64,000 bases of DNA from Granulicoccus phenolivorans DSM 17626 = NBRC 107789 = JCM 15570 (GCF_000423085.1 NZ_AUHH01000001.1:1-64000), one strand, 5' to 3'. Counted from the first letter of the stretch, positions 50,258 through 60,407 are shown. Translations and numbers: made by a program. Notes: a model not told the origin generated them from the sequence alone.

Positions 50258-51430
50258 TCAGCGGTTGTCGGGCAGCCCGGCCAGCAACTGGCGGGCCATC
50301 ACGATCCGCTGCACCTGGTTGGTGCCCTCATAGATCTGGGTGATCTTGGCGTCGCGCATCATCCGCTCCACCGGGTAGTCCTTGGTGTAGCCATAGCCAC
50401 CCAGCAGCTGGACCGCGTTGGTGGTGACCTCCATCGCGGTGTCGGAGGCGAAGCACTTGGCCGCGGCACCGAAGTAGGTCAGGTCGGCGTCCCCGCGCTC
50501 GGAGCGGCACGCGGCGGCGTAGGTGAGCTGGCGGGCCGCCTCGATCTTCATGCCCATGTCGGCCAGCATCCACTGGATGCCCTGGTTGTCGGAGATCGGC
50601 TTGCCGAACTGCTGGCGCTGCTGGACATAGCCCAGCGCGTAGTCGAGCGCGCCCTGGGCGACCCCGAGGGCCTGCGCGGCGATGGTGACCCGGGTGTGGT
50701 CGAGCGTACGCATCGCGGTGCTCATCCCGGTACCCTCGGCGCCGATGATCCGGTCGGCCGGGATCCGGACGTTGTCGAAGTAGACCTCACGGGTCGGGGA
50801 GCCCTTGATCCCGAGCTTCTTCTCCGGCGCACCGAAGGAGACGCCGGCGTCGGCCTTCTCCACCACGAAGGCGGAGATGCCCTTGGACCGCGCGTCGGGG
50901 TCGGTCTTGGCGAACACGGTGTAGAAGTCGGCCTCACCGGCATTGGAGATCCAGCGCTTGACGCCGTTGAGGACGTAGGAGTCGCCGTCGGCCTTCGCGG
51001 TGGTCTTCATCGAGGCCACGTCGGAGCCGGCGTCCGGCTCGGACAGGCAGTACGCGAACAGGGCCTCGCCGCGGGCGAGCGGGGGCAGGTACGCCTGCTT
51101 CACCGCGTCGCCGCCGGACAGCATCAGCGGCAGCGAGCCCAGCTTGTTCACCGCCGGGATCAGCGAGGAGGACATGCAGGCCCGGGCCACCTCTTCGATG
51201 ACGATGACCGTCGCCAGGGCGTCGGCCCCGACCCCGTCGTACTCCTCGGGCACGTGCGGGGCATGGAAGTCGGCGGCGCGCAGCGCGTCGTAGGAAGCCT
51301 GCGGGAAGGACGCGGTCTCATCGACCTCGGCGGCCGCCGGCGCGATCTTGTCGTCGCAGATCTGGCGGATCGTCGACCGGAACATCTCGTGGTCCTCGGT
51401 CGGGCGGTACATGTCAGCAAAAGTCCCCAT
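50258..51430 (-). CDS. fadE: acyl-CoA dehydrogenase (FadE25-like)
   Basis: A 390-residue flavin enzyme of fatty acid or branched-chain acyl-CoA oxidation. Motifs are AYCLSEPDAGSDVASM, LNGVKRWISNAGEA, QLLGGYGYTKDYPVERMMRDAKI and the catalytic Glu in QIYEGTNQVQRIVMARQLL. It lies upstream of purE/purK in the order of M. tuberculosis fadE25-purE-purK (Rv3274c-Rv3276c), except for the fprA insertion. The ATG at 51430 is preferred over an upstream in-frame GTG-ATG pair. Confidence 0.95.
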   Translation of the reverse strand: MGTFADMYRPTEDHEMFRSTIRQICDDKIAPAAAEVDETASFPQASYDALRAADFHAPHVPEEYDGVGADALATVIVIEEVARACMSSSLIPAVNKLGSLPLMLSGGDAVKQAYLPPLARGEALFAYCLSEPDAGSDVASMKTTAKADGDSYVLNGVKRWISNAGEADFYTVFAKTDPDARSKGISAFVVEKADAGVSFGAPEKKLGIKGSPTREVYFDNVRIPADRIIGAEGTGMSTAMRTLDHTRVTIAAQALGVAQGALDYALGYVQQRQQFGKPISDNQGIQWMLADMGMKIEAARQLTYAAACRSERGDADLTYFGAAAKCFASDTAMEVTTNAVQLLGGYGYTKDYPVERMMRDAKITQIYEGTNQVQRIVMARQLLAGLPDNR

Positions 51431-51495
51431 GGCCCTTAGTAAAGCACCCATCACCCCGGGCGGACAGAGACCCGAAAGAAAAAGTGAATATTAGT

Positions 51496-52803
51496 TCACT
51501 CGGTCCCGGTCGCGAGCAGGTCGAGCCGGCTGCTGATCTTGGTACGGGCCCGACCGGCCGTCGCACCGAGCGCGATCTCGGCAGCGTCGATGCTGCTCCA
51601 GCCCTCTTCGGTGACCACCGCGACCCCGCGTTCGCGCAGCAGGCCGAGCGCGTCGCCGGAGCGCTCCCGGGCGAGCAGGGCGGGGGCGTCGGCGAGCAGC
51701 GCGGCGATGGTGTTGCGGGCATGGTGCCGGTTGACCCCGATCACCCCGGTCGCCCCACGACCGATCCAGCCGGTGACGTACTCCCCGAGCGACGGCTGCC
51801 CGTCGCGGAGCACCCGATCCTCCTCGCTGGGCACCACCGCGGCCCGCTCGTCGAACGGCAGCCCGGGCAGCGGTACGCCCAGATACCCGGCGGCCTTGAG
51901 CACCATGGCCACCTCGACCCGGCGGACCTGCTTGGTCCGGGTGTCGGTGATCTCCAGCCCGGTGACGTGATCGGTGCCGAGCACCGCGGTCGGCGTGGAC
52001 CAGAAATCCAGATAGACCTGCCGCTCGGTCGGATCGACCGGACGCACCGCCAGTTCCTGCAACAGGTCGACCAGCCGGGCGAGGGTACGGTCCCCGGCGA
52101 TCCGCTCCTGCTCCGCCGCGGTGAAGACCAGGTCCGCAGGGTCGACATGGACGCCGATCCCGCGGCACTGGGTGAGTTCGCGGAACTCTTTGAGACCGAA
52201 CTTCACATCCAGCGGACCCCGCCGTCCGAGCAGGTGAATGGCCTGCACTGAACTGGCGTTCAGTGCCTCCAGGACGTAGCTCGGCATGTCGGTGTAGTCG
52301 AGTTCGGCGGCCGGCAGTCCGAGGATCCGGGCCACATCGACGGCGACGTTGCCCAACCCGATCACCGCGACCGCGGGATGGTCCAGGTCGACCGGCAGGC
52401 TGGTGTCGGGATAGCCGGAGTACCAGGCCACGAACTCCCGGGCCGACAGACAGCCCGGCAGGTCCTCCCCGGGGATGTTCAGCTTGCGGTCCGAGGCCGA
52501 CCCGTAGGCATAGATGACCGCGTGGTAGCGCTCGCGCAGTTCGTCGACGGTGATGTCGCGGCCCACCTCCACGTTGCCCAGGAAGTGCACCTGCGGGTCA
52601 TCGATGATCCCCTGGAATTTCTCCGCCAGGGATTTGATCTTCAGGTGATCCGGGGCAACGCCGTAGCGCAGCAGACCGAACGGCGTGGGCAATTGATCGA
52701 TGACGTCGACGGCGTAGCCGTACTGGTCCTGGCCGGTGATCGCCTCGGCGGCGTACAGGCCGGACGGCCCGGCTCCGACGATCGCGACCTGCAGTGTCTC
52801 CAT
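51496..52803 (-). CDS. fprA: ferredoxin-NADP reductase, FprA (adrenodoxin reductase-like)
   Basis: A 435-residue FAD enzyme that moves electrons between NADPH and ferredoxin. QVAIVGAGPSGLYAAEAI binds FAD; DQLPTPFGLLRYGVAPDH, YAYGSASDRKL, AVIGLGNVAVDVARIL (NADP-binding) and TGWIGRGATGVIGVNRHHA complete the family. The C-terminal 80 residues form a small extra part present in actinobacterial FprA. The ATG at 52803 is preferred to an ORF that extends 9 codons upstream. It sits between fadE and purE, where M. tuberculosis has none. Confidence 0.93.
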   Translation of the reverse strand: METLQVAIVGAGPSGLYAAEAITGQDQYGYAVDVIDQLPTPFGLLRYGVAPDHLKIKSLAEKFQGIIDDPQVHFLGNVEVGRDITVDELRERYHAVIYAYGSASDRKLNIPGEDLPGCLSAREFVAWYSGYPDTSLPVDLDHPAVAVIGLGNVAVDVARILGLPAAELDYTDMPSYVLEALNASSVQAIHLLGRRGPLDVKFGLKEFRELTQCRGIGVHVDPADLVFTAAEQERIAGDRTLARLVDLLQELAVRPVDPTERQVYLDFWSTPTAVLGTDHVTGLEITDTRTKQVRRVEVAMVLKAAGYLGVPLPGLPFDERAAVVPSEEDRVLRDGQPSLGEYVTGWIGRGATGVIGVNRHHARNTIAALLADAPALLARERSGDALGLLRERGVAVVTEEGWSSIDAAEIALGATAGRARTKISSRLDLLATGTE

Positions 52804-52855
52804 GCAGGCCCATCCTGCCACCAACGTCAATGATGCGCAGGGATACCGGGTCTGG

Positions 52856-53353
52856 TCAGTGACCGCGTACCTTGGCGCCCTTGGCCTCGGCCATCGCCTT
52901 CAGCTCGGCCTGGAAGTCGAGCATCTGCCGGGTCAGTTCCGGATCGCCGGCGGCCAGGATCCGGACCGCGAGCAGCCCGGCGTTGCGGGCGTTGCCGATC
53001 GCGACGGTGGCGACCGGAACCCCGGCCGGCATCTGCACGATCGACAGCAGCGAGTCCATCCCGTCGAGGTACTTCAGCGGCACCGGGACGCCGATCACCG
53101 GCAGCGGGGTCACCGCGGCGAGCATCCCGGGCAGATGGGCCGCTCCCCCGGCGCCGGCGATGATCACTTCCAGTCCGCGTTCATGCGCCCGGCGGCCGTA
53201 CGCCAGCATCGCGTCGGGCATCCGGTGGGCCGACACCACATCGGCCTCGTACGCGATCCCGAACTCGGCCAGCGCCGTGGCGGCCGGTTCCATCGTGGGC
53301 CAGTCAGAGTCCGAGCCCATCACGATCCCGACCCGCGGGTTCTCATTCACCAT
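52856..53353 (-). CDS. purE: N5-carboxyaminoimidazole ribonucleotide mutase
   Basis: A 165-residue enzyme of purine synthesis that turns N5-CAIR into [55 protein letters not shown] and PVIGVPV are the family motifs with the active-site Ser, Asp and His. Its ATG overlaps the purK stop by 11 bases, so they act and are translated together. Confidence 0.98.
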   Translation of the reverse strand: MVNENPRVGIVMGSDSDWPTMEPAATALAEFGIAYEADVVSAHRMPDAMLAYGRRAHERGLEVIIAGAGGAAHLPGMLAAVTPLPVIGVPVPLKYLDGMDSLLSIVQMPAGVPVATVAIGNARNAGLLAVRILAAGDPELTRQMLDFQAELKAMAEAKGAKVRGH

Positions 53354-54518
53354 TGGTCTGTTCCTCCACTCCCATCAGGTAATCCGCGGCATGCCGGGCG
53401 CGCCCGCGTACCTCGGTCGGGTCGTCCCCGTAGGCGACCACATGGCCGACCTTGCGCCCGGGCCGGACCTCTTTCCCGTACAGCTCCACCCGCAACCGGC
53501 GGTCCCGGGCGAAGCAGTGCAGCAGTGCCGACGGCAGGTCGTTCACGGTACCGCCGAGCACGTTGGCCATCACCACGTGGGGATCGCGCAGCCCCGGATC
53601 GCCCAGCGGCAGGTCGAGCACCGCGCGCAGGTGGTTCTCGAACTGCGAGGTGTGGGCCCCGTCGATGGTCCAGTGGCCGGTGTTGTGCGGGCGCATCGCC
53701 AGTTCGTTGACCACCAGGGAACCGTCGCGACGCTCCATCAACTCCACCGCGAGCATCCCGACCACGCCGAGTTCCTCGGCCACCCGCAGCGCCAGGTGCT
53801 GCGCCTCGACGGCGCGGTCCTCGCTCAGCCCCGGCGCCGGGGTGCGGGTCTCGGTGCAGATCCCCGCGGTCTGGATCGATTCGGAGATCGGGTAGGACAC
53901 CGCCTGCCCGGACGGGGACCGGGTGACCAGGGCGCTCAGTTCCCGGGCGAAGTCGACGAACTCCTCGGCCACCAGTTGCTGGTCATAGCCGACCTCGGCG
54001 TACAGCTGGCGGGCCGCGGCGGCATCGTCGAGCTTCCACACGCCCTTGCCGTCGTACCCGCCGCGCGCGGTCTTGGCGATGATCGGCCAGCCCTGTTCCT
54101 CCCCGAAGGCGACCAGGTCGGTTTCGTCGGTGACGATCCGGTACGCCGGGCAGGGCGCGAACCCACTCAGCCGCTCCCGCATCACGGCCTTGTCCTGGGC
54201 ATGCACCAGCGCCTCGGGCCCGGGGCGGACGGCGATGCCGGCATGGACCAGTTCGGTCAGCAGGTCGGTCGGCACGTGCTCGTGGTCGAAGGTGATCACA
54301 TCACAGCCGGCCGCAAACGCCTTGACCGTCGCCGGGTCGGTGTAATCCCCCACGGTGACGTCGTGGAACACCTGCGCGGCGCTGACCTCGGGTCCCTCGG
54401 CGAGCACCCGGAGGGTGACCCCGAGTCGGGTCGCGGCGGCGTACATCATCCGGGCGAGCTGACCGCCCCCGATGACGCCGACGATGAAGCGGCGGGCTGG
54501 CTGCGGTGTATCGGTCAC
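53343..54518 (-). CDS. purK: N5-carboxyaminoimidazole ribonucleotide synthase
   Basis: A 391-residue ATP-grasp enzyme that carboxylates AIR with bicarbonate. [11 protein letters not shown] starts the protein; [56 protein letters not shown] and MANVLGG are the family blocks. The start is GTG at 54518. It is first in a two-gene unit with purE. Confidence 0.97.
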   Translation of the reverse strand: MTDTPQPARRFIVGVIGGGQLARMMYAAATRLGVTLRVLAEGPEVSAAQVFHDVTVGDYTDPATVKAFAAGCDVITFDHEHVPTDLLTELVHAGIAVRPGPEALVHAQDKAVMRERLSGFAPCPAYRIVTDETDLVAFGEEQGWPIIAKTARGGYDGKGVWKLDDAAAARQLYAEVGYDQQLVAEEFVDFARELSALVTRSPSGQAVSYPISESIQTAGICTETRTPAPGLSEDRAVEAQHLALRVAEELGVVGMLAVELMERRDGSLVVNELAMRPHNTGHWTIDGAHTSQFENHLRAVLDLPLGDPGLRDPHVVMANVLGGTVNDLPSALLHCFARDRRLRVELYGKEVRPGRKVGHVVAYGDDPTEVRGRARHAADYLMGVEEQTNGE

Positions 54519-54536
54519 CGCAGCATCGTAATGGGG

Positions 54537-55019
54537 TCAGTGACTGCGGAAGATCACGTACCGCTGGATCACGAAGTTGCACGTGGTGGCCGCGCCCTGG
54601 GCGATGACGAAGGAGACCGCGCGGGCCCAGTTCTCCGGGAGATAGCCGAACAGGACCGGTCGGGTCAGCGCGTACAGGCCGACCTGGAGGATGAAGGTGA
54701 GCCCGTAGCTGGCCCAGACCATCACCAGTCGGCGGGTCGAGGGTGCCGCCCGGAAGGTCCAGCGCCGATTGATCGCGTACGCCGTGCTGGTGCCCAGGAT
54801 GAACGAGACGGTCTTGGCCAGGTTGTCCGGGACGTGGCCGCCGCCGGGCCAGGGCACCAGGTTCGTCAGCAGCAGCAGGGTGCCGAAGTCGACGATGGCC
54901 GACAGCCCGCCGGTCATGACGAACCGGAACAGCTGGGTGAACAGCCCGATGTGCGGCTGTTTGTTCTGCTGCTCCGGCTCTGTCTGGTCGGCGTCCGGAT
55001 CCGAGGCGTGCACCCGCAC
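54537..55019 (-). CDS. GtrA family membrane protein
   Basis: A 160-residue protein with four membrane segments: LFRFVMTGGLSAIVDFGTLL, KTVSFILGTSTAYAINRRWTF, ASYGLTFILQVGLYAL and AVSFVIAQGAATTCNFVIQRYVIF. GtrA proteins are thought to flip or help carry polyprenyl-phosphate-linked sugars. The order purK-GtrA is conserved in Actinobacteria (Rv3277). GTG at 55019 is used. It probably serves the glycosyltransferases of the region. Confidence 0.92.
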   Translation of the reverse strand: MRVHASDPDADQTEPEQQNKQPHIGLFTQLFRFVMTGGLSAIVDFGTLLLLTNLVPWPGGGHVPDNLAKTVSFILGTSTAYAINRRWTFRAAPSTRRLVMVWASYGLTFILQVGLYALTRPVLFGYLPENWARAVSFVIAQGAATTCNFVIQRYVIFRSH

Positions 55020-55038
55020 ACCCTACCCGGCGCTGCGA

Positions 55039-56067
55039 TCAGCGGTGGTATTCCCAGTGCCAGTCCTCACTGGGCACGGTGTCGTTGAAACCGTAGGTGG
55101 GGCCATTGGCGTTGAGCCACTGGTAGGTCCGGGACTGGTGCGAGCCGGCGCCGTTGCGGCGCATGTTGAGGTCCAGCGCGATGCCCCAGCCGTGATTGGA
55201 GGTGCCCGGCTTGGCGGCCAGGTTTCCGGTGCCGTTGAGGTACATGTTGTACAGCACCCGCTGGTCGGCGACGGTCCGATAGGTGGTCAGCCGATCGAGG
55301 TGGTCGACCTGCAGGTTGACCCCGAACTCCTTGCGATACGCGTTGTTCATCGCGGTGAAGTCGGGCACCGCACGGCAGCTCATCCGGTAGTCCGAGGACT
55401 TCGAGCCGGGCACCTGGCACAGCTGATTGGCCGGCACTTCCCCGTTGGGGTACTTCCCCTTCGGCTTCGGGTACCGGGTGTCGGGTCCGGGCGACTTTGT
55501 CCCGCTCGTCGGGGGCTTGCTGGGTGCCGGGGCCTTGGCGCCGAGCAGGGCACCCCAGGTGGCCGGGCCGATCACCGCGTCGGTGTCCAGGCTCCTGGCG
55601 TCCTGGAAGGCGAGGGTCGCCTGCCGGGTGGCCGGCCCGAAGGAGCCGTCGACGTCGATCCGGTGTCCGGCGGCGCGCAGCGCGGTCTGGGCGGCCTTCA
55701 CCGCGTCGCCCCGGTTACCCTCGCGGACCACCTTGAGCAGCCGCGGCCACGTCTTCGGGCCGACGATCCCGTCGACCACCAGACCGTTGCGGGACTGGAA
55801 GTTCCGGACCGCCTGCTGGGTCTTCGGCCCGAAGCTGCCGTCGGCGGCGACGCCCTGGCCGCTGGCGCGCAGCAGGTACTGCAGGGTCGTCACCCGGTCC
55901 CCCTGGGCGCCGTACTTCACGACCGGGAAGATCGTGGTCTGTGCGTTGGGATCGCTGGGTGCGGCGCTGGCCTGCTCGGTGAAGACCACCGCGCCGCCCA
56001 CACCGAAACTCAGTGCGGCCGCGGCGGCGACGGCCACGAGCTTCTTCTTGGTCAGAACTCTTCTCAT
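55039..56067 (-). CDS. secreted D,D-carboxypeptidase (VanY type) with two peptidoglycan-binding domains
   Basis: A 342-residue exported protein. Residues 1-35 are a signal peptide (basic start MRRVLTKKK, Ala-rich core, ending ASAAP). Two PG_binding_1 domains follow at about 50-110 and 115-170, each with the DGSFGP motif. A Pro/Lys-rich linker leads to a VanY/DacB-like domain from about 215: SNHGWGIALDLN and SEDWHWEYHR carry the zinc ligands His, Asp and His. It should trim stem peptides of peptidoglycan. AGGAG precedes the ATG. It is not linked to resistance genes. Confidence 0.93.
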   Translation of the reverse strand: MRRVLTKKKLVAVAAAAALSFGVGGAVVFTEQASAAPSDPNAQTTIFPVVKYGAQGDRVTTLQYLLRASGQGVAADGSFGPKTQQAVRNFQSRNGLVVDGIVGPKTWPRLLKVVREGNRGDAVKAAQTALRAAGHRIDVDGSFGPATRQATLAFQDARSLDTDAVIGPATWGALLGAKAPAPSKPPTSGTKSPGPDTRYPKPKGKYPNGEVPANQLCQVPGSKSSDYRMSCRAVPDFTAMNNAYRKEFGVNLQVDHLDRLTTYRTVADQRVLYNMYLNGTGNLAAKPGTSNHGWGIALDLNMRRNGAGSHQSRTYQWLNANGPTYGFNDTVPSEDWHWEYHR

Positions 56068-56225
56068 CGGGACTCCTGTGCGGCTTTGCCGGGGGTGGGT
56101 GCTGCCACAGGAATGTTTGCAATCGCACGCGGTCAGCCGCCAGAGTTCGGGCCGTGGAACGTTCCTTCCCTGCCCCTCGAACGCGGTACTTGTGACCCGC
56201 CGACGAACGCGCGGACCATGAAGCT

Positions 56226-57446
56226 ATGCGAGCATGGCGAGCCGCCCACGCCTTCGACGGGGAGCGGTTCTTCACCGGTGGGGTCACGGTACTGATGGAG
56301 GACGACACGATCGTCGCGGTGGAGTCCGAGGCCTTCGAGGTGCCGGCCGACTGCGAGGTCACCACGTACGCCGGGACGCTGCTGCCCGGCCTGATCGACT
56401 GCCACGTCCATCTGGTCTTCGACGGCTCCCCGAACGGGCTCGAGTTGACCGGGAGCCTGACCGACGACGAGCTGGACACCCGGATCGAAACCGCGCTGGC
56501 CGCTCAGGTCGCCGCCGGGGTGACCACGGTCCGCGATCTCGGTGATGTGCGTTACCGCACCGTGGTGGCCCGGGACCGGGCCCGACCCGGGCTGCCGCGG
56601 ATCCTGGCGGCCGGTCCACCGCTGACCACGCCCGGTGGGCACTGTCATTTTCTCGGCGGGGTGATCGACGCCGACCACCCGGCCGAGCGCGCGATCGCCG
56701 AACATGCCGAGCACGGGGTGGATGTGATCAAGGTGATGGCCTCCGGTGGCATTCTGACGCCGGATTCGGATCAGTTCGGGGCCCAATTCGCCACCACCGA
56801 GCTGCGTACGCTGGTCGACCTCGCCCACGCTCGCGGGCTGAAGCTGCGCACCCATGCGCATTCGCTGCTGGGCATGGAACGGGCCGTGGCCGCCGGGGTG
56901 GACGGGATCGAGCATTTCAGCGGGCTGCGCCCCGGCGGCTCGGTGTTCCCCGAAGCTCTGCTGGCTGCGACCGCGGCGGCCAACATCAGTGTCTGCCCGA
57001 CGCTGGGCACCGACCGGTCCAGGATGCCGCCCGGGATGGCGTTGCCGCCCGGCTTCGTCAAGGTCTTCGGCGAGTTGGGCCTGCCCACCGAACCCGCCGG
57101 TGCGGCTCTGTTCGACCGGTTCCTGGAACTGCGTCAGGCCGCCGTGCGCCTCGCGTACGCCGCCGGCATCCGAATCGTCTCCGGCTCGGATGCCGGAGTG
57201 GGACCGCCGAAACCGCACGGCTGCCTGCAACTGGCGGTCCAGGAACTCGCGTCGGCGATCCCGTTCGCCGACGCACTCGCCTCGGCGACGTCATGGGCGG
57301 CCGACGACTGCGGCGTCCCCGCCGGCCGGCTGCGCCCCGGCTTGTCGGCGGACCTGCTGGTCGTCGACGGCGATCTGCGGACCGACCCGACAGCACTCGG
57401 CCGGCCGACCGCGGTGCTGGTCCGCGGCCGGCCGGCCGATCAGTAG
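56226..57446 (+). CDS. amidohydrolase family protein
   Basis: A 406-residue metal hydrolase of the imidazolonepropionase/prolidase-like branch. The metal-binding His60 and His62 lie in GLIDCHVHL; a carboxylated or bound Lys is in VDVIKVMASGG; LRTHAHS and IEHFSG give further His residues; and IVSGSDAGVG the catalytic Asp. The short beta-sandwich segments at both ends (LMEDDTIVAV; ADLLVVDGDL) are present. The substrate is unknown; peptidic or cyclic amide compounds are typical. It is convergent with the MFS/M20 operon. Confidence 0.9.
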   Translation: MRAWRAAHAFDGERFFTGGVTVLMEDDTIVAVESEAFEVPADCEVTTYAGTLLPGLIDCHVHLVFDGSPNGLELTGSLTDDELDTRIETALAAQVAAGVTTVRDLGDVRYRTVVARDRARPGLPRILAAGPPLTTPGGHCHFLGGVIDADHPAERAIAEHAEHGVDVIKVMASGGILTPDSDQFGAQFATTELRTLVDLAHARGLKLRTHAHSLLGMERAVAAGVDGIEHFSGLRPGGSVFPEALLAATAAANISVCPTLGTDRSRMPPGMALPPGFVKVFGELGLPTEPAGAALFDRFLELRQAAVRLAYAAGIRIVSGSDAGVGPPKPHGCLQLAVQELASAIPFADALASATSWAADDCGVPAGRLRPGLSADLLVVDGDLRTDPTALGRPTAVLVRGRPADQ

Positions 57447-57465
57447 CGTGCTGCGAGGTAGCGCG

Positions 57466-59184
57466 TCAGCTGCGCCGCTCCGCGACCAGTTCGGCCAGGA
57501 CCTTCGTGTCCAGGTCGGACAGTTCGTTGACCAGCACCTGCTTCTCCAACCGCCCCAGCTCCGCGGTCGACAGGTGCGACAGCCGATCCAGGATGGCCTG
57601 CTTCTCCTCGTCCGGGGTCAGCTGCGGCTCCGGATGCGGCGTGGTGGCGGACTTGCCGAGGTCCCGCTTGCCGCCGCCCTTGGGCACGGTGATGGTGATC
57701 GACAGGATCGCCAGCAGCAGGAAGATCAGGTTCACCCCGAGGGCCACCATCGCCGCGAGCCGCAGGTTGGCGTTGTCGGTACGCCCGGACATCTGCACCA
57801 CGTTGCCCAGCAGCGAGGCACCGCCGCCGGCCAGACCGGTGAAGACCGCCAGCGAGACCGCGGCACCGATCGCACTGCCCAGCGAGGACGCCATCTTGTA
57901 GATGCCGGCACCGGATCCGGCCTGGTCGGCCGGCAGGTTGGACAGGGCGGCGTCGGTCGACGGGGTGGCGTAGAACGCCAGGCCCAGACCGAACAGGCAG
58001 TAGGCGATGATCGCCAGGATCACGTACTGCCCGATCAGCAGGTTCGTGGCCATCAGCAGCAGGCAGGCCACGATCACGATCGCGGACCCCCAGATCATCG
58101 GCTTGCGCGGCCCGAAGCGCTGCAGCAGTTTCTCCCCGACCCGGATGAAGGCGATGATGAACACCCCGTACCCGATGGTCAGCAGCCCGGCGTCCAGGGC
58201 GGTGTAGGCGCTGCCGTCGGCCTTGCGCCCGGCCAGCTGGATCAGCTGCTGGGAGACCATCAGCATGCCGATGGTGCCGTTGACCAGGAAGTTCGACAGC
58301 GTCGCCCCGGTGAAGGTGGTGTTCGCGAAGAGCTTGAAGTCGATGAACGGGTTGGCCTGCTTGCGCTCCCAGAACACGAATCCGACGTACGCCACCACCG
58401 CGACGACCGCCAGAATCAGCACGGTCGCACTGGTCCACCCGAGCGCGGAACCGAACAGCAGCACGATCATCAGGCACAGGGTGCCGAGGATGAACAGGGT
58501 CAGGCCGACGAAGTCGAACGCCTTGCGCGGGCCCTTCGCCTCGACCTTGGACTCCGGGGTCCCGAGGATCATCAAGAACGCGATCACCGAGATCACGATC
58601 GAGGCGATGAAGATGCCGCGCCAGCCGACGAAGTTGACCATGACCCCACCGAACAGGGCGGCCAGCCCCGAGCCGCCCCAGGACCCGATCGACCACATCG
58701 ACACGGCGCGCTGACGTCCGGCACCGTCCCAGTAGGTCTTCACCAGGGCCATCGAGGCAGGCATGATGCAGGCCGCGGAGAAGCCCTGGATGGCCCGGCC
58801 GATCAGCAGCAGCGGCAGCGCCGCCGCGCCGGAGGCGAAGACCAGCAGCAGCGAGCCGACGATGCCCAGCACGATGCCGATCAGGGTGATCCGCACCCGG
58901 CCGATCCGGTCGGCCAGACCACCCATCAGCACGATGAACAGGCCGGAGAACAGCGCGGTGATGGAGACCGCCAGGTTCATCGAGGCGCTGTTCACCCGCG
59001 GCTGGGTGGCATTGATATCGGCCATGACGGCCGGCGCCACGGTGCCCATGGTGCCGGCGAACAGCCAGAAGGTGACCACCGCGAGGACGATGCCCCACAG
59101 CAGTCGCTCGGTGCCCTGGTAGCCGGACGGCTTCGGGCTCCCCGAGGTCGACGTCGAAGTTGTCGGCGTCTGGGTTGTGGACAT
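57466..59184 (-). CDS. MFS transporter (DHA2-like) with an acidic cytoplasmic tail
   Basis: A 572-residue protein with about 14 membrane segments between residues 25 and 500. MGGLADRIGRVRITLIG is the loop 2-3 motif; GRAIQGFSAACIMPASMALV that of segment 4. The first 23 residues are Thr/Ser-rich. The last 70 (DEEKQAILDRLSHLSTAELGRL and beyond) form a charged helical tail not usual in the family. It starts two bases after the M20 stop, so the pair is one operon. The link suggests transport of the hydrolase substrate or product. Confidence 0.9.
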   Translation of the reverse strand: MSTTQTPTTSTSTSGSPKPSGYQGTERLLWGIVLAVVTFWLFAGTMGTVAPAVMADINATQPRVNSASMNLAVSITALFSGLFIVLMGGLADRIGRVRITLIGIVLGIVGSLLLVFASGAAALPLLLIGRAIQGFSAACIMPASMALVKTYWDGAGRQRAVSMWSIGSWGGSGLAALFGGVMVNFVGWRGIFIASIVISVIAFLMILGTPESKVEAKGPRKAFDFVGLTLFILGTLCLMIVLLFGSALGWTSATVLILAVVAVVAYVGFVFWERKQANPFIDFKLFANTTFTGATLSNFLVNGTIGMLMVSQQLIQLAGRKADGSAYTALDAGLLTIGYGVFIIAFIRVGEKLLQRFGPRKPMIWGSAIVIVACLLLMATNLLIGQYVILAIIAYCLFGLGLAFYATPSTDAALSNLPADQAGSGAGIYKMASSLGSAIGAAVSLAVFTGLAGGGASLLGNVVQMSGRTDNANLRLAAMVALGVNLIFLLLAILSITITVPKGGGKRDLGKSATTPHPEPQLTPDEEKQAILDRLSHLSTAELGRLEKQVLVNELSDLDTKVLAELVAERRS

Positions 59185-59186
59185 GG

Positions 59187-60407
59187 TCAGGCGTCCTTTC
59201 CGAGATAAGCGAGCACAGCAGTAACGGCGGCCTCGGTACCGGTCCGCAGCGTGGGCTGCATCGCGGGGGCGAAACCGGGATTGTGGTTGGGCAGCGGCGT
59301 CTGGTCGGGAGTGAAGCCGCCGAAGCCCCAGTAGGCGTACTTGACGCCGAACGCGTCGGGAATGATCGAGAAGTCCTCCGAAGCGGTCACCCGGTCCATC
59401 GCGTCCACCCGATCGGCCCCGAAGTGCGCCTGGAACGCGGCGGTCACCTTGGCGGTCTGGTCGGGGTCGTTGTCGGTCAGCGGGTACTCGTCGTACACCT
59501 CGAGGGTCGGCTCGGCCGGCGTGTTGGACGCCTGGCACTCGGCCCGGACGATCCGCTCGATCGAGGCCAGGATCTTGGCCTTGATGCCCTCGTCGTACGC
59601 CCGGACGTTGATCAGCAGCGTCGCGCTCCCGGGAATGACATTGGCCTTCGTGCCCGCCTGGAGCGAACCGACGGTGACCACACCGAAGTCGTTCGGGGAC
59701 AGTTCCCGCGACACGATCCCCTGCAGCCGGGTGACGATCGAGGCGGCCAGCACGACCGGGTCGACACCCAGGTGCGGCATCGAACCGTGCGAACCCTTGC
59801 CGGTCAGCACCACCTTGACCGAGGCGGCCGCCGACAGCATCGGGCCGGCGTGGGTGCCGACATGGCCGGCCTGATCGGTCAGCACGTGCTGGCCCAGGGC
59901 GATGTCGATCGGGCCGACCTTCTCGACCAGTCCGTCGGCGACCATGGAGCGCGCGCCCTCGGCGGTCTCCTCACCGGGCTGGAACAGGGCGACATAGGTC
60001 CCGGCCCACAGCCCCTTGTTGCCCGCCAGCAGTTCGGCGGCGCCGAGGCCGGCGGTGATGTGCATGTCGTGCCCGCAGGCGTGCATCACCGGGGTGGTGA
60101 CCCCGGCCCGGTCGGCCATCGTCTTGGTGGAGGCGTACGGCAGCCCGGTGGTCTCCTCCACCGGCAGCGCGTCGATGTCGGCCCGGAACAGTGCCGTGGG
60201 CCCCTCGCCGTTGCGCAGGATGCCGACGACGCCGCCGCCGATCTGCTGTACGTCGTAGCCGAAGGACTCCAGGCGCCGGGTGATCTCGGCAGCCGTCTCG
60301 GTTTCCTGCATCGAAAGTTCGGGATTGCGGTGGAGCTGGACGTAGAGCTCCTCCTGCCACGCAGTGGTCTTGTCGAGGCCCTGCAGGACCTGATCGAGAG
60401 CAGTCAC
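59187..60407 (-). CDS. M20 family amidohydrolase (hippurate hydrolase/IAA-amino acid hydrolase type)
   Basis: A 406-residue zinc hydrolase. Metal and active-site residues lie in ALFRADIDALPVEE, VMHACGHDMHI, FQPGEETAEGA and the C-terminal NHNPGF. The dimerisation (lid) domain is between about 185 and 300. This M20D branch removes acyl or aryl groups from N-acyl amino acids. The start is GTG at 60407 with GAGGAGGA upstream. It is first in an operon with the MFS gene. Confidence 0.93.
   Translation of the reverse strand: MTALDQVLQGLDKTTAWQEELYVQLHRNPELSMQETETAAEITRRLESFGYDVQQIGGGVVGILRNGEGPTALFRADIDALPVEETTGLPYASTKTMADRAGVTTPVMHACGHDMHITAGLGAAELLAGNKGLWAGTYVALFQPGEETAEGARSMVADGLVEKVGPIDIALGQHVLTDQAGHVGTHAGPMLSAAASVKVVLTGKGSHGSMPHLGVDPVVLAASIVTRLQGIVSRELSPNDFGVVTVGSLQAGTKANVIPGSATLLINVRAYDEGIKAKILASIERIVRAECQASNTPAEPTLEVYDEYPLTDNDPDQTAKVTAAFQAHFGADRVDAMDRVTASEDFSIIPDAFGVKYAYWGFGGFTPDQTPLPNHNPGFAPAMQPTLRTGTEAAVTAVLAYLGKDA

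Noticed and set aside
55039-56067. VanY-type protein as glycopeptide resistance
   Set aside because: No vanHAX or vanRS genes are near, and the signal peptide with two PG-binding domains suits a housekeeping wall enzyme.
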